Part shown: positions 35,917-45,745 of the stretch, one piece after another | How positions within the stretch are numbered: position 1 is the first letter of the stretch | How the letters are laid out: the number at the start of each line of letters is the position of its first letter | Assembly: GCA_039105265.1 (NCBI GenBank) | Contig: JAPFFF010000007.1 | Coordinates: 5,766,001 to 5,830,000, forward strand | Reading direction: 5' to 3' | Source: Tritrichomonas musculus | Taxonomy: Eukaryota > Parabasalia > Tritrichomonadida > Tritrichomonadidae | Length of the DNA: 64,000 nt | Made by a program: the position numbers and the translations under genes | Notes under the pieces: model-generated | Seen by the model: the letters and a program-made list of their open reading frames with translations, nothing else | Databases searched by the model: none | What the model was told of the DNA's origin: nothing

Positions 35917-35954
35917 AAATATCATTTAATTAATTTGTTTATTTTTGGTTTAAA

Positions 35955-36200
35955 ATGAATAGTGCAATTAAAGGTTTGAGTTGTGATACATCATCTTTAC
36001 ACGCTCAGTTTCGAATAGTTAAAGACAAGATATTCAATGAATGTATGAATTCTGAAGATGATGCATTAAACGGAAAGTATGATAAGATGATTCACATATT
36101 GTCGATATATAAACAACTATTTAATGATATTGAATCAATCAAAATACAATTAAGAGCTATTGATGAACGTATCAAATCAGCTGAACAAATGACTTTGTAA
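35955..36200 (+). CDS. Small helical element protein, 81 aa (A2)
   Basis: Counterpart of the 83-aa A1 gene. The frame is kept with many substitutions in the first third (MNSAIKGLSCDTSSLHAQFR versus MNSTLNGLNNDLSALYAQFR), then a conserved coiled-coil-like stretch (MIHILSIYKQLFNDI). TTTATTTTTGG at 35,938-35,948 precedes the start. Function unknown. Confidence 0.6.
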   Translation: MNSAIKGLSCDTSSLHAQFRIVKDKIFNECMNSEDDALNGKYDKMIHILSIYKQLFNDIESIKIQLRAIDERIKSAEQMTL

Positions 36201-36252
36201 ATGAATCATTAATGTATTGGTTTTATTTTTACCTAAAACGAATAACTTTAAT

Positions 36253-36822
36253 ATGAATAAAGCACGTATTCTTTCCAGCGAGAACGATGCATCAGTTAAG
36301 CAGGAACAATCAACCAGTATTAATATAAACATCAAACCAAAGCAACCACAACCAGTTGAATATCCATCAGTTCAACCATTACCTCAAACATCTCAAGCCA
36401 CAAATTTTACTATACCTCAGATGAGTGGAGTATATCAATCACCGCAACCAACAAACAGCGTTTCACTAGAAAGAGGTATCAGTGATATTGGTGCTGATAT
36501 AACAGAACTTGAAACCAAAAACAAATTCCTTGAGATATTGTTATCAATCTATGAAACAAACCCAATAAAAGTCAATGATTTATTGATTTGTCATTCAAAT
36601 ACATTAATGGAGCTCATCAAATTACTAACACAAGCTGATAAAGTTGAATTGATTGTCAATGATGATTGTGCGTGTAATGGTTGTGTTTCTCGTTCCAAAT
36701 ATCTTTTAATTGATAGGATATTGGTTTACAAAAATAATGAATCAAATGACTTGAAATACAAATATAATAGCATTTATACAGAACTCATTAGACACAACAT
36801 TTCATTGAAAACATGTATTTAA
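36253..36822 (+). CDS. Uncharacterised element protein with Pro/Gln-rich N-terminus, 189 aa (A2)
   Basis: I start at ATG 36,253 (MNKARILSSENDASVKQEQS) because it matches the A1 start. The upstream in-frame ATG at 36,217 overlaps the T-rich promoter-like motif. The N-terminal third is disordered. The C-terminal helical domain, with DDCACNGCVSRSKYLLIDRI, is almost identical to A1. No family recognised. Confidence 0.65.
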   Translation: MNKARILSSENDASVKQEQSTSININIKPKQPQPVEYPSVQPLPQTSQATNFTIPQMSGVYQSPQPTNSVSLERGISDIGADITELETKNKFLEILLSIYETNPIKVNDLLICHSNTLMELIKLLTQADKVELIVNDDCACNGCVSRSKYLLIDRILVYKNNESNDLKYKYNSIYTELIRHNISLKTCI

Positions 36823-36832
36823 AAACCAATAA

Positions 36833-36964
36833 ATGATATATGAAATATTAGTTGTTTCATTATTAACAGGTTTATTTTTAGTGAAGATTGTTGAAGTATC
36901 TTTAATGATGCCTGACAAAGAACCAGAACTCAGTGAAGAGATAAGAACAAAAATGTATTCATGA
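36833..36964 (+). CDS. 43-aa single-pass membrane microprotein (A2)
   Basis: MIYEILVVSLLTGLFLVKIV gives one hydrophobic segment at residues ~3-22, then a charged tail. Length and frame match the A1 copy, with conservative substitutions. It starts 10 bp after the preceding gene and ends 24 bp before the ATPase, in the same order as in A1. It may be a membrane or entry factor; inference only. Confidence 0.6.
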   Translation: MIYEILVVSLLTGLFLVKIVEVSLMMPDKEPELSEEIRTKMYS

Positions 36965-36988
36965 AGAGCTTTAACGAAAACTAAAGAA

Positions 36989-37903
36989 ATGAAACGTTTC
37001 ATGAAACCGACGCACTTTAATTATAAAGAGGTTTTATTTTCTAATAGCTCTGATTATGATGATGACCAAATGAGCTTTGCATTTGAATATGAATCATTCA
37101 AACCAACAGTTAATGAAAAGACATTTAATATTGATGATGAGATGAACAAAGCATATCAATGCAATGAATCAAAAATAAAAAACGAATCAATCAGACCAAT
37201 CGCAAACGGTATCTATTCATATTACAATTCATTGAACATACTCGTTGGTCAACAAGGTAAAGGAAAGAGTCATATAATGCTACGAGATGTTATTCAAATG
37301 TCTCGAATGAAGAACGCTGGCTTTCATTTAATTGTTTATGTATCACGAAACGGAACAATCAATGATGCAACATTCGAAAGCCAACGCGAATTGATACAGC
37401 TACCAATAAAATCTGTTGCTGACAACAATGCTGAAGAATATCTTAAACAACTTGATTTATATAAAGAATTGTATAACAAATATTCATCAACACCAAAAAT
37501 AGTAATCGATGAAAAGAAGTTAAACGATATGTTTGAGTTTCTTCATATCAATAAACTAGGTCAACCGAATAAACCGCTAAATACTATCATTCTTTGTGAA
37601 GACTTCTTGAAATCGAAACTAATTAAATCATCCTATTTTATCAATACCATTAGTCAGCTTCGACACAAGAATCTAATCATATTCGTTAACATCCAGTTCT
37701 TCAAAGCTTTAACAACTGAATGGAAAAATAATGCAACATCATTCTTCATCTTCAGTGGTTATTCACGACAGAAACTCGGCTACATATATCAACAAGTTCC
37801 ATTTCCAATAGATTTCGAAGAGCTATGGAATCGATACAGAACAATGAAAGCACATCAATTCGTTTTAATCAATGTTCGAACTAATAACCTTTCATTCATC
37901 TAA
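36989..37903 (+). CDS. A32/FtsK-HerA-type DNA-packaging ATPase (A2)
   Basis: 304 aa with Walker A VGQQGKGKSHIMLRD and a Walker B-like strand NTIILCEDF, and the family motif TSFFIFSGYSRQKLGYIYQQ. Residues 1-80 are almost the same as A1. The rest is much more different, notably RSLILKTDYFTNYVSQLRHK versus KSKLIKSSYFINTISQLRHK. This suggests recombination with a more distant relative. It translocates DNA into the capsid. It overlaps the 152-aa gene by 12 bp tail to tail. Confidence 0.9.
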   Translation: MKRFMKPTHFNYKEVLFSNSSDYDDDQMSFAFEYESFKPTVNEKTFNIDDEMNKAYQCNESKIKNESIRPIANGIYSYYNSLNILVGQQGKGKSHIMLRDVIQMSRMKNAGFHLIVYVSRNGTINDATFESQRELIQLPIKSVADNNAEEYLKQLDLYKELYNKYSSTPKIVIDEKKLNDMFEFLHINKLGQPNKPLNTIILCEDFLKSKLIKSSYFINTISQLRHKNLIIFVNIQFFKALTTEWKNNATSFFIFSGYSRQKLGYIYQQVPFPIDFEELWNRYRTMKAHQFVLINVRTNNLSFI

Positions 37904-38350
37904 TACAATTTGTTGTTGAACACCAACAAACAGTTGAGGTGTATTGATATTATATTTTTGTCTCATTTGTTCTATGAGTTCTTTTGTTTTCTTATCTGTT
38001 GCCTTTCTGATACTGTAATTATAATACTTGTATTCTTTAAATGATTGCTCTTTATTTGAACCTTCAACGAAGAACTCAATAGATGTTGTTGATATTCTTC
38101 TTCTAACATTTGATGTTAATGTTATATATTCGAGCCCGAGTTCAACAATCTTATCATAATATAATCGTTTGAATTCATTATCTTTGTTCTTCAATGATAT
38201 GTATATCACTTTAGATTTATATGCAGCCTTTCCACAAGGTATCGGGTATCTATCACACAATATTGAGAAATCACATTGTTTGAACTTCTCTGATTCATCT
38301 AACATTTCAATAAGTGAATTGATGTAATCATAAACCTTTGGTGTTGACAT
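37892..38350 (-). CDS. Uncharacterised element protein, 152 aa (A2)
   Basis: Homologue of the 151-aa A1 gene. CDFSILCDRYPIPCGKAAYK and KRLYYDKIVELGLEYITLTS are kept and changes are scattered. It may correspond to the 185-aa B gene. Function unknown; it lies at the same place, between the ATPase and the right TIR, in both copies. Confidence 0.6.
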   Translation of the reverse strand: MSTPKVYDYINSLIEMLDESEKFKQCDFSILCDRYPIPCGKAAYKSKVIYISLKNKDNEFKRLYYDKIVELGLEYITLTSNVRRRISTTSIEFFVEGSNKEQSFKEYKYYNYSIRKATDKKTKELIEQMRQKYNINTPQLFVGVQQQIVLDE

Positions 38351-38420
38351 ATCTTTAGAGTGAAATTAAAAAACAAAAAACAAAAATAAAAACGTCATTG
38401 AAGACACTTCAGATATCTTT

Positions 38421-38663
38421 TTAATAAATGAGTTCTTCAAGTTCAGCAATTAATTCAGCAGGACCGTTGAATTTCTTTAGTTGTTCAATAAAGTGATTTA
38501 TCTCTTTTAGTACTCCGTCAACAACATCATCATTATCGTAGAGGTATTTTAATGCAGGTCTCCAACCTTTTAGCTTTTTGTTGATTCTATTAATGAGGGT
38601 GCTTAATTGTTCCTCCGTTTGTCGGAGGCAGCGAGTGCTCGCAGCTTCGGCTTGGTTTGACAT
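38421..38663 (-). CDS. TIR-encoded small protein, 80 aa (right copy, A2)
   Basis: Identical in protein sequence to the left-end copy, including the hairpin-encoding segment at 38,607-38,645. Both copies read inward from the ends. Having the gene in the TIR means both are homogenised whenever the ends are copied. Function unknown. Confidence 0.65.
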   Translation of the reverse strand: MSNQAEAASTRCLRQTEEQLSTLINRINKKLKGWRPALKYLYDNDDVVDGVLKEINHFIEQLKKFNGPAELIAELEELIY

Positions 38664-38910
38664 TATAAATTGCTGATAAAAAAAAAAAAAATTTTTGAAA
38701 GTTCTATTTTTCGTTATTTTTCGTTGTTGTTATTTTTGGGAGTTTGTCAATTTATTCAAAATTTGTCTATGCCATTTTGTGAAAGTTTCGAGGGCTAATT
38801 TTGAAAAAGTGGCGATTTTTTGAGTCATGTAGCTGAGGTTTGGGGTCTGTAATCCCTATGACGAAGGGGTCATTTTTATCTGACCTCCCAGATGCACACC
38901 CTTACTCTCT
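38422..38910. repeat. Right terminal inverted repeat of A2 (~489 bp)
   Basis: Inverted match of 18,314-18,799, ending CCTTACTCTCT. It holds the second copy of the 80-aa gene, an A/T homopolymer stretch near 38,678-38,695 and ~200 bp of non-coding terminal DNA. Confidence 0.95.
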
Positions 38911-38916
38911 GACGTT
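38911..38916. repeat. 6-bp target-site duplication, right of A2
   Basis: GACGTT directly after CCTTACTCTCT, matching 18,308-18,313. Confidence 0.9.
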
Positions 38917-41900
38917 TGAATGTTGTCTGGATCTTCAAAATTATCGAAATCTAGACGAAAAACATCTTCGTTGGTAACTGTAGGGATATCATCTTTTGCA
39001 AATCTTTCATCTGATTCGCTTTTTGTATAATATTCTGACTTTAACGCTATTTCATCCTGTTTCAATATTTTTTCCGCTAATATTAATTTGGTATCAAAAT
39101 AGTCTGCCCCGTTATCGATATAAAAGCACAGACCATTACTATCACTTTTATAATAAGTTAAGTAATAAGTTGTTCCGTCAATTTCAAAATCGACATTAAC
39201 ATCTCCATCTTCAGTAATAACACCATTATAATCAAACAAATAATCAAACTCTTTTACAAAGCCATCGTTATTTGATATTGTTCCAACAAGGCGAATTCCC
39301 CTAGTCAATTTTATTTTGACTTCCCACGATCCTGAACTATCTTGTACATTTTCAAAAGGCACATCGACAGCATCTTTATATATCAAATCATTTTTTTCTC
39401 GATATTTATTATCTACTTCCTCTTTCGTATACAGGTTATCCATGTTTACCATATTATTTTTCAATTCATCTAATGCTTCATTTACTTCATCAACAGTTGG
39501 GAATTCATTTAATGTAGTAACTAGAGCTGTATCATTCTTTTCTATCTGCTCTTGTACTCCATCTATCTTCTTATGTAAAGCTTCTATATCACAAGTATAT
39601 GCCAAATCATTTAGTGTAAAGTCCATATGTCTCAAACATGTATTTTCTTTAATCTGTATTCCACCAACTCTAAGTTTATTTGGATTTGATATAATAAATA
39701 CCTTATCATTCATGGGGCAGCTAGGGAAATCATTTGTTCCTTGATAATTTATTGCCCCACCAGTAATATTTATAGTAACTATATTCTCTTCATAATCAAC
39801 ATCATTGTATTCACTAATTTTTTGGACCAAAAACCTTGCTTTAATTGTTCCATCTGTGATAACATCTTCTGTTTCTAAATGGACCTCACCATTGACATAT
39901 TTACCAACAACATCTATTGTATCATCCCTAACCAAATCATTCTGTGAAATATAATTATTCCCCTCTAATTCATTTAATTTTTCTGCAAGTAATTTAAATG
40001 GTTTCTTTAAGCTATCTCTAAATTGGTTACACATTTCTTCTGTTGCTCTAATTGATAATACAGCTTTCTCAGGGTCATCAAATTCATCATCAAAAGTTTC
40101 ATCAGGTAAAGGTTGCATTTCTTGATTGCACCAAGTTAAAATAGGAGTTATATCAGTTGTTGATTGAATTGACCGAGTGACAACTGAAGGTATATCAAAT
40201 AATTCCATTTCGCCTATCTTTTGATAACCTCTACTTCTCCACCATTTTTGAATTCTTGTACCAATTCTTTGTAAGAACCCCCCTGATTTTTGTTTGATTT
40301 GACCAGATGCAGTATCAGAAATAGTTTTTGATAAGAATTTAACACCTTCTGGAGCTAATTGCATTCCAATTGATGCAACACTACCAGCTGTACCTGCAAC
40401 ACCAAATGCTAATGCAGTCCATGAAACAATTCTTAAATTATCAACATCTTCTTCCAAATGTTGGGTAACTGTTTCTGTTCTTGATACTCGTCCCTTGAGG
40501 CTTTCCATTGTTGTGTTCATTTCTTGGACATCATAACTAATCACATCTACATTGTTAGTTACCATATTTAAATCACTTCTCATTGTAGTAATGTTATCTG
40601 CAGTAATGATTTTAGAACTAGTGATGTTGTAATCAGTATATAGTGTTGTAGCAGCATTAGGATTAGGATACACTTCATAAAATTGCTGTTTTATAATATA
40701 TTCGAAGGGGTTTGTAGTAGGGTACCAATTGACTTCATCAACAGGGTCAACATATTCATCAGCTAAATATATCTTAATATTTCTGGATTCATTAGGGGTT
40801 GATGAAACATAACAGTACTCTACCTTTTCACAAGAATCTAATAAGCCATGAATGAAATACCATTTCTTATCACTCTTGGGGTCAAATATTTTCCCAGTTG
40901 GTCTCATAGAAAATCTGTTTGCTATGATTGTTCCATCTAAAGTGATATCAAGATAGAATTCTTCAACTTTTGCAATATCTAATTCACTCCCTGTACCATT
41001 TGTTTTATAGCATCTTATGGCTTCAATATCATATCCATCCTTAGTTCCTCCATTACTTGTTTGATATCCTAATCCATATTTTGAAAAAGGTTCTACCTCA
41101 CCCGTCTTTAATTTTACAAAACAGTCTATTTTACATTTCCCTCCATGAATCATGTAATGCAAGAGATTATCAACAGAGTAGTCATCTGGTTTTTTAACCA
41201 GTTTCATATTTCTTTCACTCCTCTTGACTTGTATGTAGGTACCATCTTCTCCATGTTCATTCTCCTTATTTAATCCATTAACTAATCTACCATTGATATG
41301 ACCTTGAATATTATTTCCTACCCATTTTGTACCATCCCAGCTTAAAACCCATTTATTACCAAAACAATATTCACTAAATTTAAATTCCAAGCCGTTAGGT
41401 ATATTGTAATTATCATCTATGTTCCATTGCAATAGCCAATACATTTTATCATCTATTTGGACTTCACTAGTTAGAGTTGGTTTATATAGGTATAATACAT
41501 CACTTTTATGTAGTTTCAATGCATTGTCTGCTTTGATGATGGAGCACTTTATTGCTTTCTCTGTTTGGAGAGAATCTGTTAAATATTCATTCATAATACT
41601 CAGCTCACCATTCAACCATAAAGTATATGGATTAAATTCTAGACTACTATCAAATGCTATGTTGATGTATCCCATATTTGTGCTGTTATTTATAGAGCAT
41701 CCACAAGCAGAGCTTGAGCCAGCAGAGCTGCCATTAGCACTCTTTGTTATCATGGGACAATAAACTTTTCCATCCTTGGCATAAATATAAAATTCCTTCA
41801 CTAAATTTCCATTCGTATCATATACTATATTCTTTCTCAATACAACTTTAAATAAATTAGTTTGGGCTGTTATTTCTTTCACTTTATTCATGAAATCCTC

Positions 41901-42137
41901 TGGTATGTTAACAAATTTAAGAATATGATATTGGGTTGTTGATGACTCAAATGACTCATATTGTATATTATTATTTTTTATATTAAATTCTGGTATTCCT
42001 TCTACTTCATTAAATAAATGCCCTGTTTGTACATATCCATCTAAATCACTTAGGGTTAACAATTGGCTTGCTTTCCTAGTAGCATCTCCAACTTTAAATT
42101 GTATATCACCAATGAATTTTGTTGTCGTTGCGTCCAT
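38911..42137 (-). CDS. Fibre-like gene of element C, part right of A2
   Basis: About 1075 residues from the methionine at 42,137 (MDATTTKFIGDIQFKVGDAT). The N-terminal half is beta-rich and Trp/Tyr-rich. A middle part has a Gly/Ala-rich hydrophobic segment (ALAFGVAGTAGSVASIGMQL) and a ~70-residue module (AVLSIRATEEMCNQFRDSLK) that recurs in the neighbouring 304-aa gene. Stalk repeats LYTKEEVDNKYREKND and YYTKSESDERFAKDD are of the phage tail-fibre type. The gene is interrupted by the A2 insertion at its downstream edge. AAAAAAATAA at 42,147-42,156 lies upstream. Confidence 0.6.
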
Positions 42138-42146
42138 TTAAAGCCC

Positions 42147-42156
42147 AAAAAAATAA
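42147..42156 (-). promoter_or_regulatory. T-rich promoter-like motif upstream of the C fibre gene
   Basis: TTATTTTTTT on the coding strand, 10 bp upstream of the ATG. Identical to motifs before two genes of element B. Confidence 0.4.
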
Positions 42157-42165
42157 TTCTCTATT

Positions 42166-43080
42166 CTACTCTAAATTTGCACACTTCTTCTCTAATGCAG
42201 CAATTCTTTTCTCTAGGGTATCAATATATAAATCCTTCTGTTCGAGCATCTCCTTAACCTCTGCTTTAGTCACATAAGCAGTAATATCTATATCCTCGAG
42301 TGGATTCTTATTACTTAACTTCTCTTTAATTGATTTTATTTCATGAGCTAATATGCCAATCGGAAGTTTCAGGGAATCTCTCATCCTATTGCAAATATCA
42401 ATAGTAGCTGATAATGATAATACAGCTTTATCTGGATTAATCCAGTTGTCTTTAAATTTGGTTGGGTCATCTAGTCTTTGATAATCTTTTTCACACCACT
42501 CAATGACATTTGTTATTAAATCTGGTTCAGTTGTGGTACTTCTTGCTACTCTACCTGTTGGTAAATCTTTAGCTCGCATTAGTACTTTTAGCCAATCAGG
42601 CATTTCAGCCAAAGGGAATTCAGCATGGATAATTTCTTCTAAATCAACAATTTGTTGAAATATGTAATCACTCATAGCAATATTGCCATCTGCCATATCT
42701 AAATCAAATAATAAATCTCTCCATTGTAACCAATATTCATTTAATCTAAAGTTAGCATTACTGATTGATGGAACAACCCTCTGAATACTTCCTCCACTCT
42801 CCAATCTTATTGCATCCTCTGCAACACTCCCATAATCAACTGTTAAATCTTCTAAAGAAGCATAATGAGAAACATCATTACCATTATAAATCGCTCGTGT
42901 ACCAAAATTAATTCCCATATTATCAACAATAACTCCTCCAACACCAACAATAAAACCAACTAGACTGAACAATAAACTAATTTCCTGTCCTACTATAAGT
43001 GCATGAACTTGGGATGATAAATGCTTTGTTATCATCTGTTGTGCAAGCATTTCTATTAAATAAATGCCCTGTTTGTGCAA
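42166..43080 (-). CDS. Second fibre-like protein of element C, 304 aa
   Basis: A hydrophobic N-terminal segment (LLFSLVGFIVGVGGVIV), a middle region, then the module NPDKAVLSLSATIDICNRMRDSLKLP shared with the longer fibre gene (DPEKAVLSIRATEEMCNQFRDSLKKP). A stalk-type repeat AYVTKAEVKEMLEQKDLYID and a terminal coiled coil follow. It looks like a duplicated piece of a fibre gene. The true start may be further in, at ~43,050, because the first codons overlap a short direct repeat at the element margin. Confidence 0.5.
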   Translation of the reverse strand: MHKQGIYLIEMLAQQMITKHLSSQVHALIVGQEISLLFSLVGFIVGVGGVIVDNMGINFGTRAIYNGNDVSHYASLEDLTVDYGSVAEDAIRLESGGSIQRVVPSISNANFRLNEYWLQWRDLLFDLDMADGNIAMSDYIFQQIVDLEEIIHAEFPLAEMPDWLKVLMRAKDLPTGRVARSTTTEPDLITNVIEWCEKDYQRLDDPTKFKDNWINPDKAVLSLSATIDICNRMRDSLKLPIGILAHEIKSIKEKLSNKNPLEDIDITAYVTKAEVKEMLEQKDLYIDTLEKRIAALEKKCANLE

Positions 43081-45018
43081 GCATTTCTATTTGGATGTTT
43101 TGAAAATATTAATTTACATTCAATTCATATTTTATAATACCAATAATATTGATTTAAATACATAAATATATAGTTTAATATATAAATAATAATTTAAAAA
43201 TGATATATTTTTAAATTATTATATACTTACATAAATTTTAATATGCATCTATAAATTGAATATTCAATATAATACTAAAAAATATTAGAATCAAGTGGGT
43301 AATTCTAAAAACAAAATAATTGTAATCAATAGTTTTTTCAATAAAATAATTCTCACAAAAATTGTATTTATTTAATATAAAATATTGTTTTATCTTTTTA
43401 TTTATCAGGGTTAATTATTTATTATATATAATTTAATTTCTATATATTGTATATTAAATATTATATTGATTATATTGATTAAATATAGTTTTACATAGAA
43501 TTATATGCATTTTAATAATTCAATTTATGAAAAAAAAAAAAAAAAAAAATGAAAATTTGAATTGATACAATTAGATATATATTAATTATATTTTAATTTC
43601 TTGTTATTTCCTATATAATATATTTATTATAATTATAATAATAAATATTTAATAAATATTAATTGAAATAATAATATTATTAATATTTTATTTTTTTAAA
43701 TTGAATTAATCATATTTTGATAGAAAAGGAAAAGAGTCTCAATATTTAAATACGTTTATTTAAAAGTATTCAATTAATCTATTTATATATTATATGTTTA
43801 TTTTTGTGTATTAAATGAATCTAATATTGATATCTCATACATTAAATAACTGAGTAAAATTGTTTGAATCATTCAATATTTTTCAAATAAAAAAAGTAGT
43901 ATGCTTATATCTTTACTAATAACGAATTTAATCTTTATATTATAGATCTATAAAATGATATATATTATAATAAAATGTAATAATAAACTAAACGAAAATA
44001 AGATCAATATCAATACAAATAAATATAAAACTACGCATTTATTTTCAAAAGTATTTTTAAAACTAAAATATAGTATTATAGTATTAATATATTAGTTAAA
44101 CAAATATATTACAAATAATAATATATTATAAATAACAATAAAAGTCATATTCAATATATAATAATCAATCTTTAATCTATTTTTTTTTTTGAATATTCTT
44201 ATTATCTCTCAATGTTTTTGTTATTTTGACATTTTATATTTTTATATAATATAATAAATTAAATATGTATGATATATATATAAATATGTTTTTTTAAGTA
44301 ATTATCAAAAAACTTATTATAATTCATTTTAATTTCTATTAAAAACATCAAATAAAACTTATTAAGCATGTGTGAACAATCTGATAATCAATTTATTTTA
44401 TTGTGAAAACAGTTTTTAAAAATGAAATTGAATTTACTTTTTTATTATTATTGTCTAACCTTGAATTGATATATCAAATGACTTACATAGTTATTAACAT
44501 AAGCGAAATAATATAATTGTCTAAACAAAACATAGAAGATAATCTTATAAATCATAATTATCTATTTAACCTTTAGGCCAATAATTTGGCCTGATCGTTT
44601 TACATTGAAAGGTCCCCCTTAATTCAAAAATTCTGAACTTATGCTTCTAGAGAAAAAAAAATGTTCATCTCCCGATAGCTACTTTTTAAAAAAAAACATA
44701 GAAAATTTTAAATTTAATACATTCAAAAAAATTGTGTAAGAGATGAAGTTCATCTCTTATGTATCCAGTGAACTGAGTGTCCATTTTCGACTTTTTGTAA
44801 AAAGCTGTCACTTTTTGTGGACATAAAACTGCTTTTTTATTTAGTATTTTATTCAAAGATTTGTGTTGAAGTATCCAAAAAATTTTTTATTGGATACTTT
44901 ATTTTTACTTTAATAATCTCATTAATATCAGAAAAAAAGCAATAATAAATGCCTTAAACACCTACTATTCTTAATTTTTAAAAAACCTCTCAAATATGAA
45001 TTATAAACTTTTCAGATT
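43081..45018. other. Extremely A+T-rich intergenic DNA
   Basis: No gene, RNA gene or long repeat that I can support. It holds poly(A) at ~43,530-43,549, many ATATATTA runs and a small palindrome GGCCAATAATTTGGCC at ~44,577. From ~44,655 onward there are several short GTGTCCA/GTATCCA words and a local inverted pair GAGATGAAGTTCATCTC (~44,741). These may be subterminal repeats of a transposon continuing to ~50,610. Confidence 0.5.
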
Positions 45019-45351
45019 GGATCGATTCTAAAATAGTTGTACAATTGAAAGAGCCTTCAAAAAGTGGAATTTCTTCAGAAAAAATAATCTAATAAAAATG
45101 CTAAATAAAATTAAATCTTTTTATATTTTTACATAATTTTTACCGAGACTACATACCGCCTAGCGGGCGTCGAGCGAGGCTGAGCGAAGCGAAGCCGAGT
45201 CGAGACCCCGCGGCTGGCGGTAAGAATCGGTAAAAATTTTGTAACATAAAAAGATTTGTTTTTTAAGCTATTTTATTATGATTATTTTTTCTGAAGAAAT
45301 TCCACTTTTTGAATGTCCTTCAGAATTGTACAACTATTTTAGAATCGATCC
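45019..45351. mobile_element. 333-bp MITE with 8-bp target duplication and GC-rich core
   Basis: It begins GGATCGATTCTAAAATAGTT and ends with the exact inverted complement (AACTATTTTAGAATCGATCC). The inverted match continues imperfectly for ~150 bp on each side (GTGGAATTTCTTCAGAAAAA). TTCAGATT flanks both ends (45,011-45,018 and 45,352-45,359). An 8-bp duplication fits hAT or P superfamilies. The centre (~45,145-45,225) is strikingly G+C-rich in otherwise A+T-rich DNA (CGCCTAGCGGGCGTCGAGCG; GCGAAGCGAAGCCGAG). No coding capacity; non-autonomous. Confidence 0.9.
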
Positions 45352-45745
45352 TTCAGATTCACTAAGAATGATTTTGACCAAGAAGATCAACATTTGAAAT
45401 AAAAAAAAAAATTCAATGTAAATTTGGAGCGATATAATTGGTCAAACGAAATATGCATTCAAAATAATCAATGAAAATTGAAAGGTGTATCCAAGATTGA
45501 ATTAAAGTGTCCATTTTGGCGATTTTGGATCCTCAAATTCTCTCAAAAAATAACGAACAAAAATGAGTATCCATTAGAAGGGGTGAAGCTCATATTTCTC
45601 AATAGGATTCTATCCAAACATAAATATTATATTAATATGTATATAATAATAACTAAATTTTATATTTTTGTTTATTTGTATACGTTGAATTTTAAGATAA
45701 ATCAATTTCTTTTTAGCATGAAATGTGATATGAAATCATAAAATT

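Larger units (their letters stand above)
18314..38910. mobile_element. Polinton/Maverick element A2, apparently whole, inserted in element C
   Basis: 20,597 bp bounded by inverted repeats that start AGAGAGTAAGG and end CCTTACTCTCT, flanked by GACGTT duplications. It contains all Polinton hallmark genes: RVE integrase, protein-primed-type polymerase B, packaging ATPase and major capsid protein. It also has a small minor capsid-like protein, a fibre, an HNH nuclease and about twelve further small or uncharacterised genes. Every major gene is an uninterrupted frame. The two TIRs differ almost only in homopolymer length and a base or so, so the insertion looks young. It is nested in a fibre-like gene of an older element. 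Confidence 0.95.
38911..43080. mobile_element. Element C, right piece (older Polinton interrupted by A2)
   Basis: Holds a long fibre-like gene entered by A2 and a second fibre-like gene. Near the outer edge, TGTGCAAGCATTTCTATT occurs twice (about 43,032 and 43,073), and TTAAATAAATGCCCTGTTTGT recurs at ~42,010 and ~43,053. This points to local duplication at the margin. Beyond ~43,090 the DNA becomes extremely A+T-rich. No polymerase, integrase or terminal repeat of C is visible, so only part of it remains here. Confidence 0.65.

Noticed and set aside
42166-43080. A retroviral envelope-like glycoprotein, suggested by the hydrophobic N-terminus of the 304-aa gene
   Set aside because: There is no cleavage site, fusion peptide or cysteine pattern; a ~25-residue module and the stalk repeat are shared with the neighbouring fibre gene.
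45140-45225. A tRNA or structured RNA gene in the G+C-rich patch
   Set aside because: The patch is the symmetric centre of a MITE and lacks a cloverleaf or A/B-box arrangement.
45478-45741. An 87-codon frame just upstream of the transposase
   Set aside because: Composition is that of translated A/T-rich DNA, and it overlaps the candidate inverted-repeat word at 45,566-45,590.
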